41,086 bases of DNA, from assembly GCA_029269725.1 (NCBI GenBank), contig JARJHS010000003.1, positions 175,110-216,195 on the forward strand, given 5' to 3'. Origin of the DNA: Pollutibacter soli (GTDB taxonomy: Bacteria > Bacteroidota > Bacteroidia > Chitinophagales > Chitinophagaceae). Below are positions 8,489-16,545 of the stretch, in pieces. Within the stretch, counting starts at the first letter, position 1; each line of letters begins with the position of its first letter. Below the pieces are notes generated by a model, which had not been told where the DNA came from, did no database searches, and saw only the letters and a program-made list of their open reading frames with translations. The translations under genes were made by a program, and so were the position numbers.

Positions 8489-9286
8489 TCAGTAACGGAT
8501 TACGAAATGCTGCTTTTCCTTAAAATCCGGATTAAAAAATACCAGTCCTATAAAAAAAAGATCAATAGTACAGGTAACCGATGGAAAGCCTTTTATCTCT
8601 TCCCAGGCTTTTTCCATTCCTTCACTCCAGTGTATATCATCAAAAATAAAAATTGATTTTTCACTAAGATGGTCCAAAGCCTGGTTGAAATAATGCATTG
8701 TTGGCTGGTATCGATGGTTACCGTCAAAAAATACCAGCCCAGGATGACCTGCAGTTTTTAATGCTTCCGAAAATGTATCATCAAAATTACCCGTAATTAT
8801 CTTAACGTTTTCTAATCCCAGCGCAGCCATATTTTTCCTGGCTACATCGGCAATGCGCGGAGCGCCTTCCAGACTGATTACATTTGACTTCTGCGATGCG
8901 CTGGCAAGATATGCCGTGGTAATTCCCAATGAAGTACCGAGCTCAACAACCGGTGTACTGTTATAATACCTTACAATTTTAAAAAGTAGCTGCGCATATT
9001 TTTTCGGCTTAGCAGCGAGTCTCGCGATCTCCGCAATTTTCCGCTTTTTTTTTGTTCCATTGACTGAACCCGCACCGAAATCGTCTACTTCAATAATTTC
9101 ATTGGAAAGCAACAACTTTTTACGCAAAGATTCTATCGAACTGAACTCCGCATATTCACGCTTATCATTTAACAACTTTACAATGAAATTGTAAACAAAA
9201 GGAGAATGCGTTCCATGACCTTTCCCGTTGGAAGCACTAAGCCAATACCTGATATACTTTAAAGCGATAATAAAGGGAGGGTGCAT
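8489..9286 (-). CDS. Class I SAM-dependent methyltransferase (O-methyltransferase-like)
   Basis: 265 aa. Motif I is VVELGTSLGITTAYLASASQ at about residue 115-134, followed by ISLEGAP (acidic residue at the end of beta-2), LVFFDGNHRY and FIFDDIHWSEGM, the pattern of cation-dependent O-methyltransferase-like proteins (Methyltransf_24 type). An N-terminal helical segment with HGTHSPFVYNFI is typical of the Bacteroidota version. The substrate is unknown. The ATG is separated from the folA stop by 28 bp made entirely of a heptad array, so the two may be co-transcribed. Confidence 0.82.
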   Translation of the reverse strand: MHPPFIIALKYIRYWLSASNGKGHGTHSPFVYNFIVKLLNDKREYAEFSSIESLRKKLLLSNEIIEVDDFGAGSVNGTKKKRKIAEIARLAAKPKKYAQLLFKIVRYYNSTPVVELGTSLGITTAYLASASQKSNVISLEGAPRIADVARKNMAALGLENVKIITGNFDDTFSEALKTAGHPGLVFFDGNHRYQPTMHYFNQALDHLSEKSIFIFDDIHWSEGMEKAWEEIKGFPSVTCTIDLFFIGLVFFNPDFKEKQHFVIRY

Positions 9287-9335
9287 GTTTACGTTTTACG
9301 TTGAACGTTATACGTTAAACGACCAAGGTTGAACG
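9287..9335. repeat. NNNNACG heptad array spanning the folA stop codon
   Basis: Seven in-phase units: GTTTACG, TTTTACG, TTGAACG, TTATACG, TTAAACG, ACCAAGG, TTGAACG. Six of the seven end in ACG. The TTA inside TTAAACG is the folA stop codon read on the minus strand, and the two distal units encode the last residues of DHFR. Confidence 0.92.
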
Positions 9336-9830
9336 TTCCCAGGTTTCGAAACTATAATCGTATGCGTGTTTATCATCCTTATAGCAGTCGATTCTGGATT
9401 TGAGAGACCATTCTTTTTCAATAAACCCTTCGAAATGAGCATCGGCATCTGGGAACTTTGCATGAACACGTGTGAGATAGATTTTATCAGCTAACGGTAA
9501 GGCCTGCGTGTAAATTTCCCCTCCCCCAATTACATATACTTCATTGCAATTCGTTTCACGTGACCTTATTAATGCGGACTCTAATGTATTTGCCACCCAG
9601 ACTCCCGGCCGGTTAGCCTGCCAGTCGCGTTGACGTGTCACCACAATATTAAATCTTCCCGGAAGTGGTTCTCCGGCAAGCGCTTCAAAAGTTTTACGAC
9701 CCATGATCACGGGCATCCCCCAGGTCGTGTTTTTAAAGAAACGCATATCATTCGGCAGATGCCAGAGCAATTGGTTATTCTTGCCAATGGCATTGTCTTC
9801 GGATGCAGCTAATACTAAAGAAACAATCAT
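9315..9830 (-). CDS. folA: Dihydrofolate reductase
   Basis: 171 aa, normal for bacterial DHFR. The N-terminal IVSLVLAASEDNAIGKNNQLLW, catalytic acid D28 in LPNDMRFFK, the GMPVIMGRKTFE NADPH-binding strand-loop, IVVTRQ and VYVIGGGEIYTQAL are all present. It reduces dihydrofolate to tetrahydrofolate with NADPH and pairs with the thymidylate synthase upstream. The natural C-terminus seems to end near FETWER; the last residues (STLVV) and the stop codon are encoded by the heptad array. The ATG at 9830 follows a TAnnTTTG motif by about 20 bp. Confidence 0.97.
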   Translation of the reverse strand: MIVSLVLAASEDNAIGKNNQLLWHLPNDMRFFKNTTWGMPVIMGRKTFEALAGEPLPGRFNIVVTRQRDWQANRPGVWVANTLESALIRSRETNCNEVYVIGGGEIYTQALPLADKIYLTRVHAKFPDADAHFEGFIEKEWSLKSRIDCYKDDKHAYDYSFETWERSTLVV

Positions 9831-10183
9831 TAAAAGGAATGATTAATCAACAAATATATTTTTTTTGGTTTAAATCGAGTCTGGAAACAGCAAGACAGGA
9901 GGCAGGCGTAATAAGGCAGGGGATTTGGGGAGGAGAAAGCAGTAACAAGCATTCTGTAACATATCACTGCAACTGAGCTTTGAGCAGGCTTTTTGAAAAA
10001 TGTAAACCTTTTAATAAAATGTTTAGACGTCAGAAAGACAATCGCGAAACATTCTCCCCTGATCATTTTTTTTGCTCACCGAGTTATTTAAAGTGCCAGG
10101 CAGGTTTGCTGATGCTATGAAATTGACGCCTGTAACTAAAAATTACTACCTACATCTCCTGTTACCTCACTACGGCCTCCCCA
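9831..10183. other. Spacer between thyA and folA without a convincing gene
   Basis: It holds the folA -7 motif near 9851 and a purine-rich patch with GGAGGCAGG and AAGGCAGGGG at about 9897-9920, resembling the GC-rich members of the heptad family. A 78-codon open frame ends at the folA start, but its composition is not protein-like. I see no strong terminator for thyA. Confidence 0.5.
9851..9858 (-). promoter_or_regulatory. Putative folA -7 element (TATATTTG)
   Basis: On the minus strand the sequence reads TATATTTG, an exact match to the Bacteroidota TAnnTTTG -7 consensus, 20 bp upstream of the folA ATG. No good -33 TTTG is seen at the usual distance. Confidence 0.45.
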
Positions 10184-10978
10184 CTATACAGCAACTGGCG
10201 CCTTTATCGCCGGGTGACTCACATAATTTTCGATAGTAATATCCTCAAACTTAAAACCGAAAATATCTTTTATTTCAGGATTTAATTTTAATGTAGGGAG
10301 AGGGAGAGGTTCTCTTGAAAGCTGAAGGTTTGCCTGGTCCAGGTGATTATTATAAAGATGAACATCACCGAAACTATGAACAAAATCTCCTACGCCTAAA
10401 TCGCAAACCTGCGCTACCATATGCGTGAGTAATGCATATGAGGCAATGTTGAAGGGAACTCCGAGAAATGAATCCGCAGAACGCTGATACAGTTGACAGG
10501 ATAACTTTCCGTTGGCAACATAGAATTGAAATAACGAATGGCAAGGCATCAATGCCATTTGTGGAAGTTCACCGACATTCCATGCGCTCACAATCAATCG
10601 TCTGCTATCAGGATTTCTTTTTATTTCATTGATGAGCCAGCTGATCTGGTCGATTTTTTTACCATCTGCGCTTTCCCAGCTGCGCCACTGCTTACCATAC
10701 ACCGGCCCCAGTTCACCATTTTCATCAGCCCATTCGTCCCAGATACTAACGCCATTTTCTTTCAGGTACCTGATATTGGTTTCTCCTTTCAGAAACCAGA
10801 GAAGTTCGTGTATGATACTCCGGGTATGGAGCTTTTTCGTGGTAACCATTGGAAATCCTTCTGAAAGATTGAAACGCATCTGGTATCCAAAAATGCTTTT
10901 GGTACCCGTACCGGTGCGATCGGATTTTTCTGCTCCATGATCGATGATATCAGCCAGAAGTCTCAGATATTGCTCCAT
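10184..10978 (-). CDS. thyA: Thymidylate synthase
   Basis: 264 aa, exactly the length of E. coli ThyA. The catalytic cysteine is C146 in [14 protein letters not shown]21 in DRTGTGT and the RRLIVSAWN segment bind phosphate; [16 protein letters not shown] and HLYNNHLDQ are the dUMP-binding segments; the C-terminus ends APVAV as expected. It methylates dUMP to dTMP using methylene-tetrahydrofolate and produces dihydrofolate, which the downstream folA product recycles. Confidence 0.98.
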   Translation of the reverse strand: MEQYLRLLADIIDHGAEKSDRTGTGTKSIFGYQMRFNLSEGFPMVTTKKLHTRSIIHELLWFLKGETNIRYLKENGVSIWDEWADENGELGPVYGKQWRSWESADGKKIDQISWLINEIKRNPDSRRLIVSAWNVGELPQMALMPCHSLFQFYVANGKLSCQLYQRSADSFLGVPFNIASYALLTHMVAQVCDLGVGDFVHSFGDVHLYNNHLDQANLQLSREPLPLPTLKLNPEIKDIFGFKFEDITIENYVSHPAIKAPVAV

Positions 10979-11050
10979 CCGGTAAAATTACCAAATTGGC
11001 AACGAATAGGGAAGTTGATAAAAATGAATGTGTAAAAGCGGTGGAGAAGA

Positions 11051-11422
11051 TTAAGATACAGAATTCTCCTCTCTTTTCACCACCACGACTTCGTCACCCT
11101 GCAGTAATATTCCGTACTCATATGAAAAATAATAAAGAGCTCCCGACTTACTACTGAATTGATGTGTATGATAATTCAACCGAAAGCCATGATTGATCAG
11201 GGATTGTTTTCCCACTTTTGAGTGGGATTTATTCCTGTTGAAAATATTCTCGAGGATTCGACGGTTTTGTTTTAAGATGTTATTGATCTTCCGGATCGAG
11301 TTATTTGCTTTCCCATTCAATAGATTATTATAGGCATTGCGGCATTGGTCGTCACAGAATTTTTTGTCTGCGCGACCTTTTATTTTATCTCCGCAGTTAA
11401 GACACGACCTTTCTTCTTTCAT
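11051..11422 (-). CDS. Small zinc-ribbon protein of unknown function
   Basis: 123 aa. The N-terminus carries C7-x2-C10 and C23-x3-C27, a likely zinc knuckle in the context CLNCGDKIKGRADKKFCDDQC. A basic helical stretch follows (about 28-65), then a C-terminal beta-rich part ending in LLQGDEVVVVKRE. Similar short proteins are common in Bacteroidota and have no assigned function; nucleic-acid binding is plausible but is only inference. It lies upstream of thyA on the same strand, 72 bp away. Confidence 0.7.
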   Translation of the reverse strand: MKEERSCLNCGDKIKGRADKKFCDDQCRNAYNNLLNGKANNSIRKINNILKQNRRILENIFNRNKSHSKVGKQSLINHGFRLNYHTHQFSSKSGALYYFSYEYGILLQGDEVVVVKREENSVS

Positions 11423-11592
11423 AAATTGAAAATACTATACTGATTTTCCGTTTACAAGTTGTTTTCATCGTTTATGATCGGGAATAAATGGTTAAAAACC
11501 GGTTAAATACTCATGGATAATTCAACTTTGTTTCATCATCATCGGGGCCCTGGTGATGCTTTACAAAAGCGAATTATAAATGATGTAAGAAA

Positions 11593-11931
11593 ATGAAAAC
11601 GATGAAAGAGGCAGTGAACAAAGTGCAGTTAGCGGGGAATCTGGGGCGTGATCCGAGGATCAGCGAGTATGGCAACCAGAAAAAGATGGCGCGGTTTTCA
11701 ATTACGACGGAAGAGTACAAGACGAATCAGTTGGGTGAAACCATTCGGGAACTACAGTGGCATAATGCGGTAGCCTGGGGAAAGACGGCATTGCTTGTTG
11801 AGCAGTCGTTGACGAAGGGGAAACATGTTGTGATCAATGGACGTTTATCGAGTAAAAGCTATGTTGCTAAAGATGGTACCAAAAAATACGCGACGGATAT
11901 TGTCGTTAGCGATTTTGTTGTGCTGAGTTAA
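11593..11931 (+). CDS. ssb: Short single-stranded DNA-binding protein
   Basis: 112 aa, essentially a single OB fold: NKVQLAGNLGRDPRISEYGNQKKMARFSI at the N-terminus, LQWHNAVAWGKTALLVEQSLTKGKHVVINGRL in the centre and the closing strand ATDIVVSDFVVLS. It lacks the disordered linker and acidic DIPF-like tip by which housekeeping SSB recruits partners, so it is probably an accessory SSB. Translation may start at the ATG at 11593 or at the next ATG three codons later. It is a single-gene rightward unit between the thyA cluster and a gene-free stretch. Confidence 0.88.
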   Translation: MKTMKEAVNKVQLAGNLGRDPRISEYGNQKKMARFSITTEEYKTNQLGETIRELQWHNAVAWGKTALLVEQSLTKGKHVVINGRLSSKSYVAKDGTKKYATDIVVSDFVVLS

Positions 11932-12473
11932 TGAGTGTTCCCGACTGGTATTGAAGGAATTTGGAGTTTGAAATGTTTTGTAGGTAGATTGATGGCTGTG
12001 GGAAGGCTATATGCTGGTAGGATTCGGTGTGATTGACTGAAACTATAGTTGCAAAATAAAATCAGGTCTGCATTCTTTCAATTACCGGTCGGGTTCACTT
12101 TTTTAAAAGTATTTAATCTTTCAAAATGAAGGGTATTCAAGTGATGGAGTTGGCACTTAACGTCTGCTGTTTGTTGTGAATCCTGGTGGATATTGAATTA
12201 CTTAAATATTTTGATGCCAGTGTCTGTATCAAGGTTAAAATCTAAGCGTAAAAAACCTTGGTTGGCTCCACATCAGATTTATTCGTCGAATTTTTTATAC
12301 TACAATCCAGTAAATAACTCCTCTTCAATGGACAACGATGAACGAAAAACCTGCCTTTGCCTCCTGCCTGTCCGGTAGGCAGGGCAGGCAGACGAAAAAC
12401 GCCGCCTGCCTCAATTAATCATCAAGATTACATAGAGATATTATGAACGATTTTTAATGAATTGAGGACCGAT
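11932..12473. other. Convergent intergenic region, no gene seen
   Basis: 542 bp between the ends of ssb (+) and the RidA-like gene (-). The first 400 bp are AT-rich with no motif I recognise and only a 61-codon open frame of poor quality. The last part holds the GCCTGCC inverted repeats (12363-12410). Confidence 0.6.
12363..12410. repeat. GCCTGCC/GGCAGGC inverted-repeat cluster
   Basis: CCTGCCT (12363-12369) pairs with AGGCAGG (12377-12383) across a 7-nt loop. A second pair, GGCAGGC (12383-12389) and GCCTGCC (12404-12410), overlaps it. The same TGCCT words recur at 9897, 18005 and 27486. It lies just beyond the RidA-like stop and could act as its transcription end or RNA-stability element. 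Confidence 0.75.
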
Positions 12474-12938
12474 CTATTCTGGAACAATAAAAGTTGCTTC
12501 GATTTCAATCAATATGTCATCACGGAAAAGTCCGCTAACCTTTACAAGTGTGCTCGCAGGTGGCGTTGAGGTATTGATAAATTTGTTTCGCACTTCTCTG
12601 ACAGGCTGGATTTCCTGTCCATGCAGAATAAAATAATTCAGCTTCACCAGCTGATTCATATTTCCACCTATTTCCGTAATCGAACTTTTGATATTTGCAA
12701 AAACCTGTTCAGTCTGTTTCGCAATATCTGCCTTGCCAACGAGATTGCCGTCCTTATCGAGAGCGACCTGGCCGGAAAGAATTACCATTTTGCTGTTCCC
12801 AAGATCAATGATGGCAGAATGCGAATAACCATTTGGTTTATGGATCGTGAGAGGATTTAAAAACCGAACTGACTGATTATTTTGCGCACTGGCAAAAAAT
12901 GACAAACAAATCAGGAGACTGAAGACAATACATTTCAT
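12474..12938 (-). CDS. Exported RidA/YjgF-family protein lacking the catalytic arginine
   Basis: 154 aa. Residues 1-18 form a clear signal peptide ending FFASAQ, so the mature protein is periplasmic or extracellular, unlike cytosolic RidA. The Rid fold is visible: ILSGQVALDKDGNLVG, TEQVFANIKSSITEIGG, LVKLNYFILHG and ILIEIEATFIV. In E. coli RidA the deaminase arginine (R105) lies in PARSCVEV; here the aligned segment is PASTLVKV, so that arginine is replaced by S129 while E145 is kept. Imine deaminase activity is therefore unlikely and the role is unknown. Confidence 0.85.
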   Translation of the reverse strand: MKCIVFSLLICLSFFASAQNNQSVRFLNPLTIHKPNGYSHSAIIDLGNSKMVILSGQVALDKDGNLVGKADIAKQTEQVFANIKSSITEIGGNMNQLVKLNYFILHGQEIQPVREVRNKFINTSTPPASTLVKVSGLFRDDILIEIEATFIVPE

Positions 12939-13214
12939 AACATAAAAATTGAATTACAAATTAAAAGCACGGTAGATTAAATAGGGAGAATTTAATCAGA
13001 TTTTGGGGTCAAATTCAATTCGGAAATCCAACAGGATTATTCTGGAATTGAAAATTGGCGAAGTTTTTTGATGAAGGTATTTAGGTGGATCGGAACTCCG
13101 GAAAAGTGCTGAGCCTAACGATTGTGCAGCATATTGATCTATGAATTGAGCTTTCATTGCCTGGAAGCCATAAGATCTTTGACAAATTGGGACGAATCAG
13201 AGAATAATCCGAAA

Positions 13215-14699
13215 TCAATTCAGATTTTTCTTAATCATTTTTTCTGCAAGATCCATCTCCGGATCCTTTCCCTTGATGATATCCCGGATTGTTTTTGATA
13301 CGAATAGATCAGGTCGGACACATTGATCACGGACATTTGATTCCGGATCTGTGAGGTATAATCTGTATTGAGAAATCATTACCAGCATGCCGGTATTTGG
13401 AAGCCGAAAATACGAATAACCGCGACCGGATCCACCGTTAATAGTACCTGGTGCTTCTTCACCAATCAACACACCCCTTCTATTATTTTTTATCAGCGCA
13501 GCAAATTGTGGTGCTGCGGAAACTGTCAGCCCATCAATCAACACATAAACATTTCCCCTAAAATTATTTTCCTGCGGATGCTGAAAATCTAAACCGAAAA
13601 ATCTTTGTTCACCAGCATTACTATCGCGTGTACGATATTTTTCAAGCTCTCGGACATATTCATATCTGACTCCTGCAATACTATCTATCCCGTAGTTAAT
13701 CCTGTTGGTATCCATTGCGTACAAAAAGCGAAATGGCCGATCACTTAACCATGAGTACAAATACGCCGCATTTGCACTTTCACCACCTCCATTGTTACGA
13801 ATATCTATGATAAGATTTTTAACTTTTACTTCGTTGATCCTGGAAAATGCCGAATCAATAAATTTTTTAAACATCAGCCCTGCTGATTCCAGTACATCGT
13901 TCTGAAACCATTTGATAGTGAGTACAGCATTTTTATTTTGATCATCTACAGAAAGAGATAAAAATGGCTCCTGTACAAAAAGGGATTTTATAGCAGGAAA
14001 ATGCTTCTGGTTTTTTGCCCGGTTTTGCCGGATGACTGCAAATGGTAATGCATCAATATTTCGCGTGAATTTATTTTTGCTTTCGCTTAAAATTTCCAGC
14101 CTGATTTTCCTGGATTCCCCGTATGCAATGGAATGAAGAAATGCGAATCGTTGCTCTATCCGTTTGGTCTTAAAAGTCTGGTTGCTGCCTTCAGCCGAAA
14201 AATACTTTTTCATTTCGCCAATTACATCTGAGGCCTTCCTGTCATTGATTTTCAGAATTCTGTTTCCTAACCCGACTGAACTATCCTTGGTGTTATCGCT
14301 GACGACAAAAATCTTGTTATCTATTATTCTGATGTCAACAGGAATTAAAAGTGAATTGCTTGCCACTTCTGAATAGAATTCATCGGGCAATTCGATTGTT
14401 GTATGAAGGTCTCCAACGGAACTTAAAAGCGGAGAAACAAGGCTGTAAAAACCTGAAACCGAATTGACCTTGCTCAGATTTGAAGAGACAGTATTAAAAC
14501 CCGTTTCAAACTGTTCCGAAGTTTGATAACGGTATAATGCGGGATGCACTAGTTGAAGACTATCTTTAATTATCGCCAGGTCTTGCAGTAATTCCTTTGT
14601 GGTAAATTTCTTATTTAATAGAGATGCATCAGAGTTCTGTGCACTTAGAAACTGCGCCTGAAATAACAAGAATGAAAAAAGTATAATCTTTATATACAT
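13215..14699 (-). CDS. Exported S41-family serine protease (tail-specific/C-terminal processing type)
   Basis: 494 aa with a signal peptide (1-20, ending FLSAQ). A helical N-terminal region (30-95) is followed by a PDZ-like segment (about 110-170, GNRILKINDRKASDVI). The S41 core has LIIDIRNNGGGES at about 296-308 and the nucleophile region YVLIDGLTVSAAPQFAALI, with the likely catalytic serine S394; VLIGEEAPG follows. The usual catalytic lysine position is not obvious to me. It probably acts in the periplasm or on the cell surface; substrates are unknown. It shares its strand with the phosphatase gene 55 bp upstream. Confidence 0.85.
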   Translation of the reverse strand: MYIKIILFSFLLFQAQFLSAQNSDASLLNKKFTTKELLQDLAIIKDSLQLVHPALYRYQTSEQFETGFNTVSSNLSKVNSVSGFYSLVSPLLSSVGDLHTTIELPDEFYSEVASNSLLIPVDIRIIDNKIFVVSDNTKDSSVGLGNRILKINDRKASDVIGEMKKYFSAEGSNQTFKTKRIEQRFAFLHSIAYGESRKIRLEILSESKNKFTRNIDALPFAVIRQNRAKNQKHFPAIKSLFVQEPFLSLSVDDQNKNAVLTIKWFQNDVLESAGLMFKKFIDSAFSRINEVKVKNLIIDIRNNGGGESANAAYLYSWLSDRPFRFLYAMDTNRINYGIDSIAGVRYEYVRELEKYRTRDSNAGEQRFFGLDFQHPQENNFRGNVYVLIDGLTVSAAPQFAALIKNNRRGVLIGEEAPGTINGGSGRGYSYFRLPNTGMLVMISQYRLYLTDPESNVRDQCVRPDLFVSKTIRDIIKGKDPEMDLAEKMIKKNLN

Positions 14700-14754
14700 C
14701 GTATTTCCATAGTGTTTTCGCAGAGCTGGTAAAAGTCAGGGATTGCGAAAAATA

Positions 14755-16380
14755 CTATTTAATCACTTCAGGAATTACTTTTCCTATATTACCATTGGGC
14801 ATCTGTATATGAAGCAGGGCTGCGATTGTCGGTGCAATGTCAGTCATATGTACTTCACGATATAACTTACCGCCACTGTTCACTCCCCAACCCATAAAGA
14901 GAAGAGGAATGTGAGAATCATAGGGATAAGGGGTTCCGTGAGTAGTACCTGTCTTTCCGCCATAGAAATATCCCGGTTTTAACAAGACCTGAATCTCACC
15001 ACCCAGCTTCGCATTGTATCCTTTGGAAAACATTTCTTTTACTTCAACAGGAAGGCTTACTTCTCCCGCTTCCTGGTTATCGAATGCCAGTAATACGTCG
15101 GGCATTTTATTAAGCTCTGCGATAAAGGCAGATTTTACTTCAGCATAATTGAGTTTTGCACTATCGATAATTCTTCTGTCGAGATAGAACTGCATGTTTT
15201 CAAAAGCCTGAACCAGATTCTTTATCCCGTATTTTTTCTGCAATGCGATTTCAGCTTCTGTTTCAGCGTAAGGCAAAGCCTTTCCAGGAATTTTATGTTC
15301 CTGGAGGAATGTCGGCACATGTGCAACGGCATGATCAGCAGTGATGAAAAAAGTATATTGACCCTTTCCTACTTTGGCGTCAAGAAAACTGAAAAATGCT
15401 GCGAGATCTTTATCAAGGCGCAGGTACACATCTTCAACCTCAACAGAATTCGGACCGTACTGGTGACCGACATAATCCGGAGATGATATACTCACTGCTA
15501 AAAAATCCGTGATATCATCCGCGCCTAACTGTTCATTCACCAATGCAGATTTTGCAAACTCCAGCGTCATCGTTGAACCGTGAGGTGTTGCAGATATCAA
15601 CCCATAATTTTTTCCCGCCAGAAGAGAAAGTTTATGCGGGAAAGCAGGTTTGGGTTCAAAACTGAATTTACCCTCTGAAGGACTATCATCTCTGTCACTC
15701 TGGACATAAGTTTCGACAGGATACAACGTATTCCATTCGAGTTTGTATAAGGAATCAACAATCTTTCTGCCATTAAAGCCTTTCACCCAATTTGGAATAT
15801 CAGGCATATAAAAAGTACTGGAAACCCAGTTGCCGGTGGTGGGGTCATACCAGTAAGCGCCATTGGCGGAATGACCTGCAGGTAAAATACCGCCACGATC
15901 TTTTATCGCGACACCAATCACTTTCGATCTAAAATTAGTGGCCAGCCTGAGTTCGTCTGTTATTGTTGTTGTCCAAAGATTTTTTGGCGACATCGGCTGA
16001 CTCTGCGGCCCGCCGCCCACGATTTTCACATCCTGATCCTCCACGCAGTACATCGATCTGCCCAGGCTGCGGTCATACCATTCGTTTCCAATAATACCAT
16101 TGATTGCCGGTACTGATCCCGTGTATACTGAAGCATGACCCGCTGCGGTCAGGGTCTGCGCATAAGGAATCATCGTATTCTGGCAGTTAAAACCCTCACT
16201 CATCAATCTTTTAAAACCGTTTTCGCTGTAACGGTCATAATACCGGTACAAATAGTCCCACCGCATCTGGTCAACCATAAGACCCACAACGAGTTTTGGC
16301 CTGGCAATTTGTTGAGCATGCAATACAGTGATACTTAATATGAATGTGGAAAAACCAGCGAGGAAGAATTTGCTGCGCAT
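14755..16380 (-). CDS. PafA-like periplasmic alkaline phosphatase
   Basis: 541 aa with a signal peptide (1-22, ending VLHAQ). All key residues of the Elizabethkingia PafA phosphate monoesterase can be aligned: zinc ligands D37, D302, H306, D349, H350 and H481; nucleophile T78 in TLTAAGHAS; N99 in GIIGN; and the K160-x-R162 pair in AIKDRGG, which marks monoesterases within the alkaline phosphatase superfamily. It releases phosphate from organic phosphomonoesters outside the cytoplasm, and in Bacteroidota this family is typically calcium-independent and phosphate-insensitive. A TAnnTTTG motif lies 30 bp upstream of the ATG. Confidence 0.92.
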   Translation of the reverse strand: MRSKFFLAGFSTFILSITVLHAQQIARPKLVVGLMVDQMRWDYLYRYYDRYSENGFKRLMSEGFNCQNTMIPYAQTLTAAGHASVYTGSVPAINGIIGNEWYDRSLGRSMYCVEDQDVKIVGGGPQSQPMSPKNLWTTTITDELRLATNFRSKVIGVAIKDRGGILPAGHSANGAYWYDPTTGNWVSSTFYMPDIPNWVKGFNGRKIVDSLYKLEWNTLYPVETYVQSDRDDSPSEGKFSFEPKPAFPHKLSLLAGKNYGLISATPHGSTMTLEFAKSALVNEQLGADDITDFLAVSISSPDYVGHQYGPNSVEVEDVYLRLDKDLAAFFSFLDAKVGKGQYTFFITADHAVAHVPTFLQEHKIPGKALPYAETEAEIALQKKYGIKNLVQAFENMQFYLDRRIIDSAKLNYAEVKSAFIAELNKMPDVLLAFDNQEAGEVSLPVEVKEMFSKGYNAKLGGEIQVLLKPGYFYGGKTGTTHGTPYPYDSHIPLLFMGWGVNSGGKLYREVHMTDIAPTIAALLHIQMPNGNIGKVIPEVIK

Positions 16381-16409
16381 AGTATTCGATTTGAAGCCCG
16401 ATTATCATT

Positions 16410-16417
16410 CAAATTTA
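16410..16417 (-). promoter_or_regulatory. Putative -7 element of the PafA-like gene (TAAATTTG)
   Basis: The minus strand reads TAAATTTG, an exact TAnnTTTG match, 30 bp upstream of the phosphatase ATG within the divergent intergenic region. No -33 TTTG at the expected distance. Confidence 0.45.
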
Positions 16418-16506
16418 TTGGAATTCCTGAAGCACTGCTAAAAAGAACTAAAACTGTTACTTACGCACATACATTCAGGAGTAGTAAAAGGTTGCCTTAA
16501 AAGCTT

Positions 16507-16514
16507 TACATTTG
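16507..16514 (+). promoter_or_regulatory. Putative -7 element of the alpha-oxoamine synthase gene (TACATTTG)
   Basis: TACATTTG matches TAnnTTTG exactly and ends 31 bp before the ATG at 16546. A TTG at 16492-16494 is closer than the canonical -33 spacing, so only the -7 half is convincing. Confidence 0.5.
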
Positions 16515-16545
16515 CGGCAATTTTTAATCGCAATTTGTCCGTTTT

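Noticed and set aside
9830-10066. A 78-codon leftward frame ending at the folA start
   Set aside because: The TAATG overlap looks like coupling, but the peptide is a random-looking mix of Cys, Phe and Ser and runs through a repeat-like patch.
11533-11557. GC-rich imperfect hairpin before ssb
   Set aside because: The stem around GGGGCCC has several mismatches and does not resemble a known leader element.
12193-12378. A 61-codon frame between ssb and the RidA-like gene
   Set aside because: Runs into the GCCTGCC inverted repeats and has no recognisable motif.
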